Positions 14,932 to 22,925 are shown, numbered from the stretch's first letter. The stretch is 24,272 nt of DNA from an uncultured Muribaculaceae bacterium (GCA_910578035.1 CAJTOB010000046.1:1-24272); one strand, 5' to 3'. Numbers and translations are program-made. The notes: a model not told the origin generated them from the sequence alone.

Positions 14932-16401
14932 TCAGTATGCGAGGACGTTTTTGCGAGAGGCGTCGATTTTAAGGAGTATGAACAGTAGAATGGTGAAGCC
15001 CCAGAGCGAAGAGCCTCCGTAGCTGAAGAACGGCAGGGGAATGCCGATGACAGGGCAGAGGCCAATCACCATGCCTATGTTTATGCAGAAGTGGAATATG
15101 AAATAAGAGGCCACGCAGTAGGCATAGACGCGTCCGAAGGTGGTCGGCTGGCGTTCGCCTATTTTCATCACTCTAAGAATCAATCCTAAGAAGAGCAAAG
15201 TGACGAACATGGCTCCGACAAATCCTTCTTCTTCGCCGATGGTGCAGAAAATGAAGTCGGTGTGCTGCTCGGGCACATATTTCAGCTTGGTTTGCGTGCC
15301 GTTTAGGAAGCCTTTGCCGAAGAATCCGCCGGAGCCGATGGCGATGGTGCTCTGGTTGACGTTGTAGCCTGCGCCGCGGAGGTCTTCAACCATGCCGAGG
15401 GCCACCTTTACGCGCATTTGCTGGTGCGGCTGGAGGTGGTTGAATGCAGCACCGACCGAAAAGAGAAAGCCGAGGGCGAATACAGCTGTAGCAACAGTGA
15501 CATACAGTTTCGGTCGCCGGAGTTTTATAGCTTCGATAACCACATAGATGCATGCTACCGCTATTACGCCGATTGTTACGGGCAATCCGGGTATTTCTAT
15601 TCCGCACAGGTCCAGAATGTATTCCACAAGTCCGGCTCCGGCGAACCAGAAGAGGAGATTGCGAGCAACCTCAAGACGGCGTGAGTAGATTGCCGTCATA
15701 GCCACCATGATAATCATAACCATTATCAAGACTATGAATTCGCCCGTAGGGATGCCGATAACGGTGCTTTCCACATATTTTATGCCTACCACAAATATCA
15801 CTACTGCCAGCAGAGCCGTAAACAGCACAAGACCGCTCATACCCTCGCGGTAAAGCACGAAGAAGAGCGCCATAAAGGTAAGAGCCGAGCCGGTCTCGTT
15901 CTGCAGCAGAATCAGGACTATGGGTATGAAGATGATAGACAGAGCCTTGACGTAGTTTCCGAATTTCGCATTGAGCGAAAAGTGATATGTGCTGAAGAGC
16001 TTGGCGAGGGCCAGAGCTGTGGCGAACTTGGCAAATTCGGCCGGCTGGAGGCTCATCGAACCGAGCGAAATCCATGAGTATGAGCCCTTGGTGTCGTGAG
16101 CCAGAAAAGGCGTCACAGCCAGCAGTATGACAATGCCTATATATATAGGGTATGCATATGCCTCGTACATGCGCGTATCTATCAGCAACAGAACAACGCC
16201 CAGACAAAGCGAGAGGCCTATCCAGCGCAACTGTTTGCCGGAGAACTCGTCGTATGAAAGTATGCTGGCATTGTCGAAGTCGTAGCTTGCGGCATAGATG
16301 CTCACCATTCCGGCAAGCACCATTATCAGATATATTATGATTGTGGGCCAGTCGAGGTTGCGGAACGTCGACGATGGGTCATTTCTTCTTGGGAGGGGCA
16401 T
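14932..16401 (-). CDS. rodA: Rod shape-determining protein RodA (SEDS glycosyltransferase)
   Basis: RodA is the SEDS peptidoglycan polymerase of the elongasome, working in the inner membrane with PBP2. The protein is almost wholly hydrophobic, with ten or more membrane segments. SEDS hallmarks are visible: GSMSLQPAEFAKFA (114-127), the GAGYNVNQSTIAIGSGG stretch (344-359), GKGFLNGTQTKLKYVPEQHTDFIF region (362-385), and IPLPFFSYGGSS near the C-terminus. At 489 residues it is over 100 longer than E. coli RodA; the extra length lies around 212-300 and appears to add membrane helices, which I believe is usual in Bacteroidales. The ATG lies inside the end of mrdA, a 23-base overlap, so the two partner enzymes are translationally coupled. 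A terminator follows six bases after the stop. Confidence 0.96.
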   Translation of the reverse strand: MPLPRRNDPSSTFRNLDWPTIIIYLIMVLAGMVSIYAASYDFDNASILSYDEFSGKQLRWIGLSLCLGVVLLLIDTRMYEAYAYPIYIGIVILLAVTPFLAHDTKGSYSWISLGSMSLQPAEFAKFATALALAKLFSTYHFSLNAKFGNYVKALSIIFIPIVLILLQNETGSALTFMALFFVLYREGMSGLVLFTALLAVVIFVVGIKYVESTVIGIPTGEFIVLIMVMIIMVAMTAIYSRRLEVARNLLFWFAGAGLVEYILDLCGIEIPGLPVTIGVIAVACIYVVIEAIKLRRPKLYVTVATAVFALGFLFSVGAAFNHLQPHQQMRVKVALGMVEDLRGAGYNVNQSTIAIGSGGFFGKGFLNGTQTKLKYVPEQHTDFIFCTIGEEEGFVGAMFVTLLFLGLILRVMKIGERQPTTFGRVYAYCVASYFIFHFCINIGMVIGLCPVIGIPLPFFSYGGSSLWGFTILLFILLKIDASRKNVLAY

Positions 16402-18238
16402 AGAATATAGATGAGTGCATCATTTGGTCTTCCATATATTTTCTCTCGGGCGCTATTGTGCCGGTGAGGTATTTTTCCATCACCAGACTGCCGATAGGCA
16501 CGCCGTAGGTAGCGCCCCAACCGCCGTTTTCGACATATACCGCCACCGCAATCTTAGGCTCGTTGTATGGCGCGAAGCCCATAAAAGCCGAGTGGTCTTT
16601 GCCGTGAGGGTTCTGGGCCGTTCCCGTTTTGCCGCAGACTTCGATGCCGGGTATTGCCGCTCGGCGGCATGTACCGCCGGTCACGGCCATGCGCATGCCT
16701 TCGGCTACGGCGTCGTAGTGCTTGCGTTCTATGGTCGGATATCGTTTGTTCAGAATCTCGGAGGGCATGACGGTATCCTGTATTTCTTTCACCACATGCG
16801 GCGTTATAAACCAACCGCGGTTGGCGATCGTAGCGCCCAGATTGGCAATCTGAAGTGGTGTCGAAAGTATTTCGCCCTGGCCGATGGAGACTGATATGAT
16901 GGTGTTGGCGCTCCAGCGACCGGCTTTGTAGAAGCGGTTGTAGAATTCTTCGTTCGGAATGAAGCCGCGCTGCTCTCCGGGCAGATCGACTCCGAGCCTA
17001 TATCCGTAGCCCATGGAGACGAGGTGCTTTTTCCATATTTCGAAAGCGTTGGCCGACGATCCGTATTTGCTGCGCTTGTCGATCATGGCTTTGAATCCCC
17101 AGCAGAAAAAAGCATTGCAGGAGGTTTGTAGCGCCGGCTTGAGGGGGAGAGGCGAGCCGTGGGCATGGCAGCCTACGCGCAGGCCGCCGTTGATATACCC
17201 GTGGGCGCATGGAAATGTTGTGTTGAGGTCTATGATGCCTTCCTGAAGGAATATGAGGCCCTGGGTAGGCTTGAAGGTCGAGCCGGGCGGATAGGCGCCC
17301 ATGATGGAGCGGTCGAAAAGCGGCCAGGAATCATCGTTTACGAGTTTGCGGTAGTTTTCGCCGCGCTGGCGTCCGACGAGCAGAGTCGGGTCGTAGTTGG
17401 GCATCGATACCATGCAGAGCACCTCGCCTGTGGCCGGCTCTATGGCAACAACGGCTCCGCGCTTGCCGACCATCAGCGACTCGGCATACTGCTGTAGCTT
17501 GATGTCGAGGCTGAGGCGAAGGTCGCGTCCGGAAATCGGCTCGATGTCGGCGGCGCCGTCTTCATATCGGCCCTGAATGCGGCCGCGGGCATCGCGTATG
17601 AGGATTTCCACGCCTTTTACGCCGCGCAGATACGACTCGTAGCTTTTCTCAATTCCGAGGTCGCCGGTGTAGTCTCCGGGCGAGTAGTAGTCGTCGCGCT
17701 TGATGTCGTCGGCCGAGACTTCGCGGATATTTCCGAGCACATTGGCCGCAGTGGCGTGCTTGTATTGGCGCAGTATGCGTTTCTGTATGAAGAAGCCGGG
17801 AAAACGATAGAGTTTTTCCTGGAGCCGGCCGTAGTCCTGTGCCGACAGCTGTGTTATAAGCCGTTGGGGGGTATAGGAGGAGTAGCCCGGATTGAGGCGA
17901 CGGTCTTTCATGTCGGCCATGCGCTTGTCGAACTGCTCTTTTGTGATATTTAGCGTAGAGCAGAAGTCGAGGGTATCGAATGGCTGAACGTCGCGTGGTA
18001 TGAGCATGACGTCGTAGGCCGGCTGATTGAAGACAACGAGTTCGCCGTTGCGGTCGTAGATAAGTCCGCGCGAAGGGTAGACAGTTTTTTTCAGAAACGC
18101 ATTGGAGTCGGCGGACCGTTTGTATTTTTCGTCGTTGATCTGGAGGTCGAACAGGCGTACGAGGAAGATGGCGGCTATCAGAACGATGAAACCGCCAATC
18201 ACATATTTGCGTTTCTCAAGATCGTAGTTTTTTCTCAA
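16379..18238 (-). CDS. mrdA: Penicillin-binding protein 2 (transpeptidase of the elongasome)
   Basis: PBP2 crosslinks the peptidoglycan strands made by RodA. The 619-residue protein has one N-terminal membrane anchor (about 12-30), the pedestal domain (about 50-230, with SRGLIYDRNGELV), and a class B transpeptidase domain. Active-site motifs are S320-T-F-K323, S373-C-N375 and K537-T-G-T540. The start must be TTG at 18238. An in-frame stop, which is the TAA of mreD, lies five codons upstream with no ATG between, and MRKNYDLEKRKYVIGGF matches the family N-terminus; the first internal ATG is at residue 78, too late. It follows mreD by 15 bases and overlaps rodA by 23. Three cysteines around 344, 357 and 374-379 are unusual for a periplasmic domain and may pair. 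A beta-lactam target. Confidence 0.96.
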   Translation of the reverse strand: MRKNYDLEKRKYVIGGFIVLIAAIFLVRLFDLQINDEKYKRSADSNAFLKKTVYPSRGLIYDRNGELVVFNQPAYDVMLIPRDVQPFDTLDFCSTLNITKEQFDKRMADMKDRRLNPGYSSYTPQRLITQLSAQDYGRLQEKLYRFPGFFIQKRILRQYKHATAANVLGNIREVSADDIKRDDYYSPGDYTGDLGIEKSYESYLRGVKGVEILIRDARGRIQGRYEDGAADIEPISGRDLRLSLDIKLQQYAESLMVGKRGAVVAIEPATGEVLCMVSMPNYDPTLLVGRQRGENYRKLVNDDSWPLFDRSIMGAYPPGSTFKPTQGLIFLQEGIIDLNTTFPCAHGYINGGLRVGCHAHGSPLPLKPALQTSCNAFFCWGFKAMIDKRSKYGSSANAFEIWKKHLVSMGYGYRLGVDLPGEQRGFIPNEEFYNRFYKAGRWSANTIISVSIGQGEILSTPLQIANLGATIANRGWFITPHVVKEIQDTVMPSEILNKRYPTIERKHYDAVAEGMRMAVTGGTCRRAAIPGIEVCGKTGTAQNPHGKDHSAFMGFAPYNEPKIAVAVYVENGGWGATYGVPIGSLVMEKYLTGTIAPERKYMEDQMMHSSIFYAPPKKK

Positions 18239-18253
18239 GCCTTGTGTATGTGT

Positions 18254-18769
18254 TTATACTGCTTCACGGCCGCGCGATACAGCGCAGTCGAGAGCGTAGA
18301 GGAGAACGAAAGAGTAGATTGTAGAGGCTATTATACGGAGCACAAGCAGTCGGAAATTGAAGAACTGGAAGGCTTCGATGGTAAACACCATGGTGCAGTA
18401 GATGAGTACCATGGTGACAAGGAACTTCATGAAGGCGCCGTGACCCATGCTGCGGGTCGAGGGGCTGCGGCCGGCAAGGTCGTCGTCAATAGACACATAT
18501 AGGTGAAATATCGGTTTGCGGCAGAAGGCAAGCACTGTGCAGGCAAGGGCATTGACTCCTGCGGTGTCGCAGAAAATATCGACTGCGAGCCCTGCGAGGA
18601 AGCCTATTGTGGTGGACCAGTTTGTGCCCAGTGTCACCGGGAGCATTATGACGATATAAATGAAAACTATCGGCAGTGCCACGTTGAACAGAGCCAGATG
18701 GTTGAATATCACCGCCTGAGCCGGCACAAGCAGCAGGAATGCCAAAACTATCGATATCGCCGTCTTCAT
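18254..18769 (-). CDS. mreD: Rod shape-determining protein MreD
   Basis: MreD is a small multi-spanning inner-membrane protein that bridges MreC to the other elongasome parts. The 171-residue length and five to six hydrophobic segments fit the family. A typical conserved stretch is visible: IGFLAGLAVDIFCDTAGVNA (about 55-74), matching the G-x-x-x-G-x-x-x-D pattern of MreD, followed by a charged cytoplasmic loop (DDDLAGRSPSTRSMG). Sequence conservation of MreD is low, so the call leans partly on its place between mreC and mrdA. It starts with ATG at 18767-18769. A 99-base AT-rich repeat spacer separates it from mreC, unusual inside an otherwise tight cluster. Confidence 0.92.
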   Translation of the reverse strand: MKTAISIVLAFLLLVPAQAVIFNHLALFNVALPIVFIYIVIMLPVTLGTNWSTTIGFLAGLAVDIFCDTAGVNALACTVLAFCRKPIFHLYVSIDDDLAGRSPSTRSMGHGAFMKFLVTMVLIYCTMVFTIEAFQFFNFRLLVLRIIASTIYSFVLLYALDCAVSRGREAV

Positions 18770-18771
18770 CT

Positions 18772-18868
18772 TAAATTATGAATTATGTATTATGAATTAT
18801 GTGTTGTTTTTTCGCTGTATGATGAACCTTTAATCCATAATTCATCATTCATCATTCATAATTCATCA
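18772..18868. repeat. AT-rich inverted repeat spacer between mreC and mreD
   Basis: The left block (18772-18801) repeats AATTATGAATTATG-like units; the right block (18836-18868) repeats CATAATTCATCATT-like units, roughly the reverse complement. Together they could fold into a long imperfect stem in the mreC-mreD transcript. The composition contrasts sharply with the GC-rich genes either side. Whether it is a mobile mini-element or slippage-grown filler cannot be decided here. Confidence 0.6.
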
Positions 18869-19738
18869 CTAATTGCCGAATGGTTTCTTTTTTGAGTCGT
18901 TTTCTTCGCCGGCTGTGATGGCTCGTAGTTCTTCGGCCTGGTTATTGACTACCACCTGTACATTGCCAAGGGTAGTGAAATCGGCAAGGAGCTTGATACG
19001 CAGGGTGAAGAAATTCTGGTTCTTGTCGCTTTCAGCTTCCATCACCGTTCCGACAGGGAGGCCGGCCGGAAAGACGGCCGAGTAGCCGCTGGTCACGATT
19101 GTGTCGCCCGGCTCATAGATTGTATGTCGGGGCAGCTCTTCGAGAAGGGCCTCGGTCGGATTGACGCCATCCCATACGAGGGAGCCGAAATAGTCGCTGC
19201 GTTTGATTTTGCACGACAGGCGGAAGTGCGGGTTGAGCAGCGATATCACGCGGGCGCTGTGGGCGCCTGTAGTGCTCACAATGCCGACAACGCCGTTGCG
19301 GTCTATCACACCGAGCTCAGGCTTAACGCCGTCGTTGCTGCCTTTGTTGATGGTAAGGTAGTTGAACGGGTGCGATATGCTGTTGTTGATCACATGCGCT
19401 ACAATGAAGTCGAAATGGCGCACCCCGCTGTCGAGAGCGAGAGTATCGGTGAAATTCGCTTCCTGCATGGCATCGATGGTCTCCTGCAGACGCACAATTT
19501 CGGCCTGCAGCTCGGCATTGCGGCGGTTGAGGTCGCCGTTTATTTCGCGGAGGTCGAAATAAGAGGTCACATTGTTGGCCCCCTTGTAGACCGTGGCCGC
19601 CATACGGCCTGCGCTTGTCATGAACACATGCTGCCGGTATGGGTCGCCGTTGAACAGAAGCATGCAGCCGATCACCACGTAGAACGTGAAGACCAGCCAC
19701 TTGCTATGTCGTAGTATGAAGCCGAAAAGCTCGTTCAC
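18869..19738 (-). CDS. mreC: Rod shape-determining protein MreC
   Basis: MreC is a periplasmic scaffold anchored in the inner membrane that activates PBP2-RodA. The 289-residue protein shows the family order: a short cytoplasmic N-terminus, one membrane helix (about 13-30), a coiled coil (about 62-95, NGDLNRRNAELQAEIVRLQE), and a two-lobed beta domain containing LTINKGSNDGVKPELGVIDRNGVVG and DTIVTSGYSAVFPAGLPVGTV. The start is GTG at 19738: only 12 bases lie between the mreB stop and this codon, and MNELFGFILRHSKWLVF is the expected N-terminus, while the first internal ATG would cut into the membrane helix. The Lys-rich tail (NDSKKKPFGN) is unremarkable. An AT-rich repeat spacer separates it from mreD. 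Confidence 0.96.
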   Translation of the reverse strand: MNELFGFILRHSKWLVFTFYVVIGCMLLFNGDPYRQHVFMTSAGRMAATVYKGANNVTSYFDLREINGDLNRRNAELQAEIVRLQETIDAMQEANFTDTLALDSGVRHFDFIVAHVINNSISHPFNYLTINKGSNDGVKPELGVIDRNGVVGIVSTTGAHSARVISLLNPHFRLSCKIKRSDYFGSLVWDGVNPTEALLEELPRHTIYEPGDTIVTSGYSAVFPAGLPVGTVMEAESDKNQNFFTLRIKLLADFTTLGNVQVVVNNQAEELRAITAGEENDSKKKPFGN

Positions 19739-19750
19739 CGTCGGCTGTCC

Positions 19751-20770
19751 TTATCGTATAAGGAACGAGAATTTGTGAATATTCTTCAGAGCGACGCCCG
19801 TTCCCTTGGCTACGCAGAGCAGAGGGTCTTCGGCAACGTGGAACTGAATGCCGATTTTGTCGATGAGGCGCTTGTCGAGACCGCGCAGCATGGCGCCGCC
19901 TCCGGCGAGGTAGATACCGTTGCGCACGATGTCGGCATAGAGCTCGGGCGGAGTCTGCTCGAGGGCGCTTAGCACGGCCGCTTCGATTTTCGAGATTGTC
20001 TTCTCGATGCAGTGGCATATTTCCTGATAGCTCACGGGTACTTCGAGGGGCAGGGCGGTCATCAGGTTCGGGCCATGTACCACGTAGTCTTCCGGCGGAT
20101 TCTCGAGTTCGGTAAGAGCCGAGCCGACATGCATTTTTATTTGCTCTGCCGTGCGGACACCGACCTTGATATTATGAGCGCGGCGCATGTGGTTGAGAAT
20201 ATCGTCGGTGAGGTCGTCGCCTGCAATCTGGATACTCTTGTTGCTTACGATGCCACCGAGCGATATCACGGCGATTTCGGTTGTACCGCCGCCTATGTCG
20301 ACAATCATGTTGCCTTCAGGAGCTTCGACGTCGAGACCGATGCCGAGGGCAGCCGCCATCGGCTCATGAATCATGTAGACGTCGCGGCCGTCGGCGTGTT
20401 CCGACGAGTCGCGCACGGCGCGGACCTCGACTTCGGTCGAGCCCGAGGGAATGCCCACAACCATGCGGAGCGAGGGCGAGAACCAGTTGTTTTTGGTGCT
20501 GGCCTTCTTCACAAGACCGCGAATCATGAGTTCGGCGGCGTTGAAGTCGGCAATCACGCCTTTGCGCAGGGGGCGCACGGTGCGTATGCCGGGGTGGCCT
20601 TTGCCTTCCATCTGGTGGGCCTCCTTGCCGACAGCGATGAGCTTGTCGGTGCGGGTGTCGAGCGCCACGATAGAGGGCTCGTTTATCACAATTTTATCAT
20701 TGTGAATGATGATGGTATTTGCAGTACCAAGGTCGATGGCAATCTCCTTGGTCAGAGAAAACAACTTCAC
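19751..20770 (-). CDS. mreB: Rod shape-determining protein MreB (bacterial actin)
   Basis: MreB forms membrane-bound filaments that guide wall synthesis along the cell sides. The 339-residue length is normal. Actin-fold ATP-binding motifs are visible: phosphate-1 loop AIDLGTANT (11-19), phosphate-2 loop VDIGGGTTEIA (157-167), the likely catalytic Glu E136 in HEPMAAALG, and the adenosine segment YLAGGGAMLRGLD near the C-terminus. The N-terminus MKLFSLTKEI provides the usual amphipathic membrane-binding stretch. The start is GTG at 20770. An in-frame stop lies three codons upstream and no ATG intervenes, so GTG is forced. The leader carries a 14-base tandem repeat ending a few bases upstream, and a 17-base palindrome. 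It is followed by mreC after 12 bases. Confidence 0.97.
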   Translation of the reverse strand: MKLFSLTKEIAIDLGTANTIIIHNDKIVINEPSIVALDTRTDKLIAVGKEAHQMEGKGHPGIRTVRPLRKGVIADFNAAELMIRGLVKKASTKNNWFSPSLRMVVGIPSGSTEVEVRAVRDSSEHADGRDVYMIHEPMAAALGIGLDVEAPEGNMIVDIGGGTTEIAVISLGGIVSNKSIQIAGDDLTDDILNHMRRAHNIKVGVRTAEQIKMHVGSALTELENPPEDYVVHGPNLMTALPLEVPVSYQEICHCIEKTISKIEAAVLSALEQTPPELYADIVRNGIYLAGGGAMLRGLDKRLIDKIGIQFHVAEDPLLCVAKGTGVALKNIHKFSFLIR

Positions 20771-20780
20771 TTTTAATAAT

Positions 20781-20808
20781 TAATAATGTAGAATTAATAA
20801 TGTAGAAT
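20781..20808. repeat. 14-base tandem repeat in the mreB leader
   Basis: Two exact head-to-tail copies of TAATAATGTAGAAT occupy 20781-20794 and 20795-20808, a few bases before the mreB GTG start (minus strand). A partial TAAT precedes them. The repeat could affect translation of mreB or simply be slippage-prone spacer. Confidence 0.8.
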
Positions 20809-20823
20809 TAAAAGAATCAGAGA

Positions 20824-20840
20824 ATTTATAGTCTATAAAT
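20824..20840. promoter_or_regulatory. Perfect 17-base palindrome upstream of mreB
   Basis: ATTTATAGTCTATAAAT has eight perfectly matched pairs about a central T. It lies between the four-helix-bundle gene stop and mreB. It could be an operator or a weak hairpin; there is no T-run, so it is not a convincing terminator. Confidence 0.35.
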
Positions 20841-20848
20841 CCGTTTGC

Positions 20849-21202
20849 TCAGATTGAAGAACGTGATGTTTTAAGAATCGAGGTGAGCAGGCGTAGTAGT
20901 TCTTCGCAATCTTCGTTATAACAATCAAACTCTTGAGAGTCCATATAGTTCGATTCAAACAGCAGTTCTAACCAATATTGGGCCTCTGCTGCTTCTTTTA
21001 GAGATATTGAAAGTTTAGAGATGAAGTCTGCTTTAGATTGAGCGTAAAGCCCCTCTCTGATATTGGCTCCAATAGAGGTCGCACTTCGGAAGAGCTGTTT
21101 TGACATTATGTATTCCTTTCGCATATCAGCCAACTCCCGGCAGAGGCAGATGCACTTAAGTGCAAATGCCTTGCTTTTGTCGCGGAGTGGATTGGAATCC
21201 AT
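20849..21202 (-). CDS. Four-helix-bundle protein (S23/IVP family)
   Basis: This 117-residue protein belongs to the four-helix-bundle family also called S23 or 23S rRNA intervening-sequence protein. Recognisable segments are DKSKAFALKCICLCREL near the start, SKQLFRSATSIGANIREGLYAQSKADFISKLSISLKEAAEAQYWLELL in the middle (about 34-81) and CEELLRLLTSILKTSR at the end. Members occur inside 23S rRNA intervening sequences of some bacteria and, more often, as free genes; no molecular activity is established, and RNA or protein binding has been suggested. It starts at ATG 21200-21202, between purH and mreB. Both flanks are AT-rich with repeats and palindromes, suggesting it was inserted into the purH-mre cluster. 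No 23S rRNA sequence is present here. Confidence 0.88.
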   Translation of the reverse strand: MDSNPLRDKSKAFALKCICLCRELADMRKEYIMSKQLFRSATSIGANIREGLYAQSKADFISKLSISLKEAAEAQYWLELLFESNYMDSQEFDCYNEDCEELLRLLTSILKTSRSSI

Positions 21203-21243
21203 TAGTCAAATGAACTAATAATTTTTTAATTATAAATTCTTAA

Positions 21244-21257
21244 TTCTTAATTAAGAA
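21244..21257. repeat. Perfect AT-rich palindrome between purH and the four-helix-bundle gene
   Basis: TTCTTAATTAAGAA is a 14-base perfect palindrome, preceded by TAAATTCTTAA, which repeats half of it. It sits in the 60-base spacer (21203-21262) after the purH stop. It is another example of the AT-rich repeat spacers in this cluster; no function is evident. Confidence 0.5.
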
Positions 21258-21262
21258 ATAGA

Positions 21263-22804
21263 TTAGTGGCGGAAGTGGCGGAAGCCGGTCATGACCATTG
21301 TCATGCCGTGGTCGCGGCAGAAGGCTACCGAGTCGGTGTCGCGGATAGAGCCGCCGGGCTGGATGACGGCGTCGATTCCGGCCTGGTGGGCAATCTCCAC
21401 GCAGTCTGCGAAGGGGAAGAATGCGTCGGAGGCCATAACGGCGCCTTTGAGGTCGAAGCCGAAGCTGCCGGCTTTTTCGATGGCGTGGCGGAGGGCATCG
21501 ACGCGCGATGTCTGGCCTACGCCCGATGCTATCAGTTGGCCGTTGCGGGCAAGAACGATGGCGTTACTCTTTGAGTGCTTCACAATCTTGTTGGCGAAGA
21601 GGAGGTCGGCCACAAGGCTGTCGGAGAGATTGTCGCCCGATACGAGCTTGAGGTCTTCTGCTGTCTCAACCTTGCTGTCGGCGTCCTGCACGAGTACACC
21701 GCCGAGGATTGTGCGCATGCGCTGCTTGCCGGTGGCGATAGCCTTGCGGCGGAGCACAATGCGGTTCTTCTTCTGCATCAGGATAGTGAGTGCGTCGTCA
21801 GAATACTCGGGCGCAATGATTACCTCGAAGAATATTTTGCCGATTTCAGCTGCTGCCTCGGCTTCAATCTTTGAGTTGCAGATTATGATGCCGCCGAAAG
21901 CCGACACAGGGTCGCCTGCGAGGGCTGCTGCCCATGCCTCTGTGACGAGAGGACGGCTTGCGAGGCCACATGCGTTGTTGTGCTTGAGGATAGCGACGGT
22001 CGTTGTGTCGAATTCGTCGATCAGCGAGCAGGCGGCGTCGATGTCGAGGAGGTTATTGTAGCTTATTTCTTTGCCGTGGAGTTTGTCGAAGAGTGCATCG
22101 AAATTGCCGTAGTAGCATGCTTCCTGATGGGGATTCTCGCCGTAGCGGAGACCCATTGCGCCGTCGACGGCAACGCGGAGAGCCGAGTCTTTGCCCGGTG
22201 CCAGAGGCGTAGTGCCGGCAAACCTGTTGAAAATGGCCGAGTCGTAGCCGCTCGAAACCGCGAACGCCTCGCGGGCGAGGAAGCGGCGCTGCTCTTCGGT
22301 TGTTGCTGCGCCTTGGGTGTCGAGTATGCCCTGAAGATAGGCGTAGAACTGCGACGAGGCCACAATGGCGGTGTCGGCAAAGTTCTTGGCTGCGGCGCGG
22401 ATAAGCGAGATACCGCCGATGTCTATTTTTTCGATGATGTCGGCTTCGCTTGCACCGGAGGCAACTGTTGCCTCGAAGGGATAGAGGTCTACAATGATAA
22501 GGTCGATGCCCGGAATTTCATATTTTTCCATTTCGGTGACATCGCTTTCGTTGGAACGGCGTCCGAGAATGCCGCCGAACACTTTGGGGTGGAGGGTCTT
22601 GACACGTCCTCCGAGGATTGAGGGATATCCTGTGAGGTCTTCAACTGCCGAGCAGGGCAGACCCAGGGATTCTATATAAGAGCGAGAGCCGCCGGTCGAC
22701 AGCAGTTCTACGCCACACGAATGAAGTTTACGCACGATGGGCTCGATACCGTCTTTGCTGAATACAGATATCAGAGCGCGATTGATTTTTTTTAGTTCCG
22801 ACAT
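21263..22804 (-). CDS. purH: Bifunctional AICAR transformylase / IMP cyclohydrolase
   Basis: PurH carries out the last two steps of purine synthesis in the cytoplasm: AICAR is formylated from 10-formyl-tetrahydrofolate and the product is closed to IMP. I use the ATG at 22804 (MSELKKINRALISVFSK), giving 513 residues; a TTG nine codons earlier overlaps the promoter and is rejected. The N-terminal MGS-like cyclohydrolase domain (about 1-195) contains LLSTGGS and GGRVKTLHPKVFGGIL. The transformylase domain contains LRYGENPHQ (about 219-227), ILKHNNACG (about 273, with the catalytic Lys-His) and SDAFFPFADC. It lies upstream of the mre cluster on the same strand, an arrangement I believe is common in Bacteroidales. 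It has its own promoter box, which may also feed the genes downstream. Confidence 0.97.
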   Translation of the reverse strand: MSELKKINRALISVFSKDGIEPIVRKLHSCGVELLSTGGSRSYIESLGLPCSAVEDLTGYPSILGGRVKTLHPKVFGGILGRRSNESDVTEMEKYEIPGIDLIIVDLYPFEATVASGASEADIIEKIDIGGISLIRAAAKNFADTAIVASSQFYAYLQGILDTQGAATTEEQRRFLAREAFAVSSGYDSAIFNRFAGTTPLAPGKDSALRVAVDGAMGLRYGENPHQEACYYGNFDALFDKLHGKEISYNNLLDIDAACSLIDEFDTTTVAILKHNNACGLASRPLVTEAWAAALAGDPVSAFGGIIICNSKIEAEAAAEIGKIFFEVIIAPEYSDDALTILMQKKNRIVLRRKAIATGKQRMRTILGGVLVQDADSKVETAEDLKLVSGDNLSDSLVADLLFANKIVKHSKSNAIVLARNGQLIASGVGQTSRVDALRHAIEKAGSFGFDLKGAVMASDAFFPFADCVEIAHQAGIDAVIQPGGSIRDTDSVAFCRDHGMTMVMTGFRHFRH

Positions 22805-22828
22805 GATTTTGTTGTAGCTATTGGTCTG

Positions 22829-22836
22829 CAAATTTA
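22829..22836 (-). promoter_or_regulatory. -7 box (TAAATTTG) of purH
   Basis: The minus strand reads TAAATTTG, an exact TAnnTTTG match. It predicts a leader of about 18 bases before the ATG at 22804. No clear -33 TTG lies about 20 bases upstream. No PurR-like operator or purine riboswitch was recognised. Confidence 0.5.
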
Positions 22837-22925
22837 CAAAAAAAACTTCAATCGAACTCGCTCAACCTCAACATTTCGGGGCATGCGGACGTTTTTTAGG
22901 CATACTAACCCCTAATAATACGATT

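Noticed and set aside
14085..15065. Long minus-strand open frame overlapping the OmpA-domain gene and the end of rodA
   Set aside because: It runs antisense through two well-supported genes and a terminator hairpin, and its translation resembles no protein family.
18772..18868. CRISPR-like array between mreC and mreD
   Set aside because: The repeats are short, irregular and AT-only in character, with no unique spacers and no cas genes.
20012..20776. Plus-strand open frame of 254 codons opposite mreB
   Set aside because: It is the mirror of a highly conserved actin-fold gene and shows no signal, motif or plausible start region.
21291..22061. Plus-strand open frame of 256 codons opposite purH
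   Set aside because: Antisense to conserved transformylase motifs; composition follows the purH codons and no family is recognisable.
22821..22925. Extended N-terminus (TTG start) of the 62-aa membrane protein
   Set aside because: It would read through the purH promoter region; the added residues have no coherent character, and a good ATG lies at 22926.
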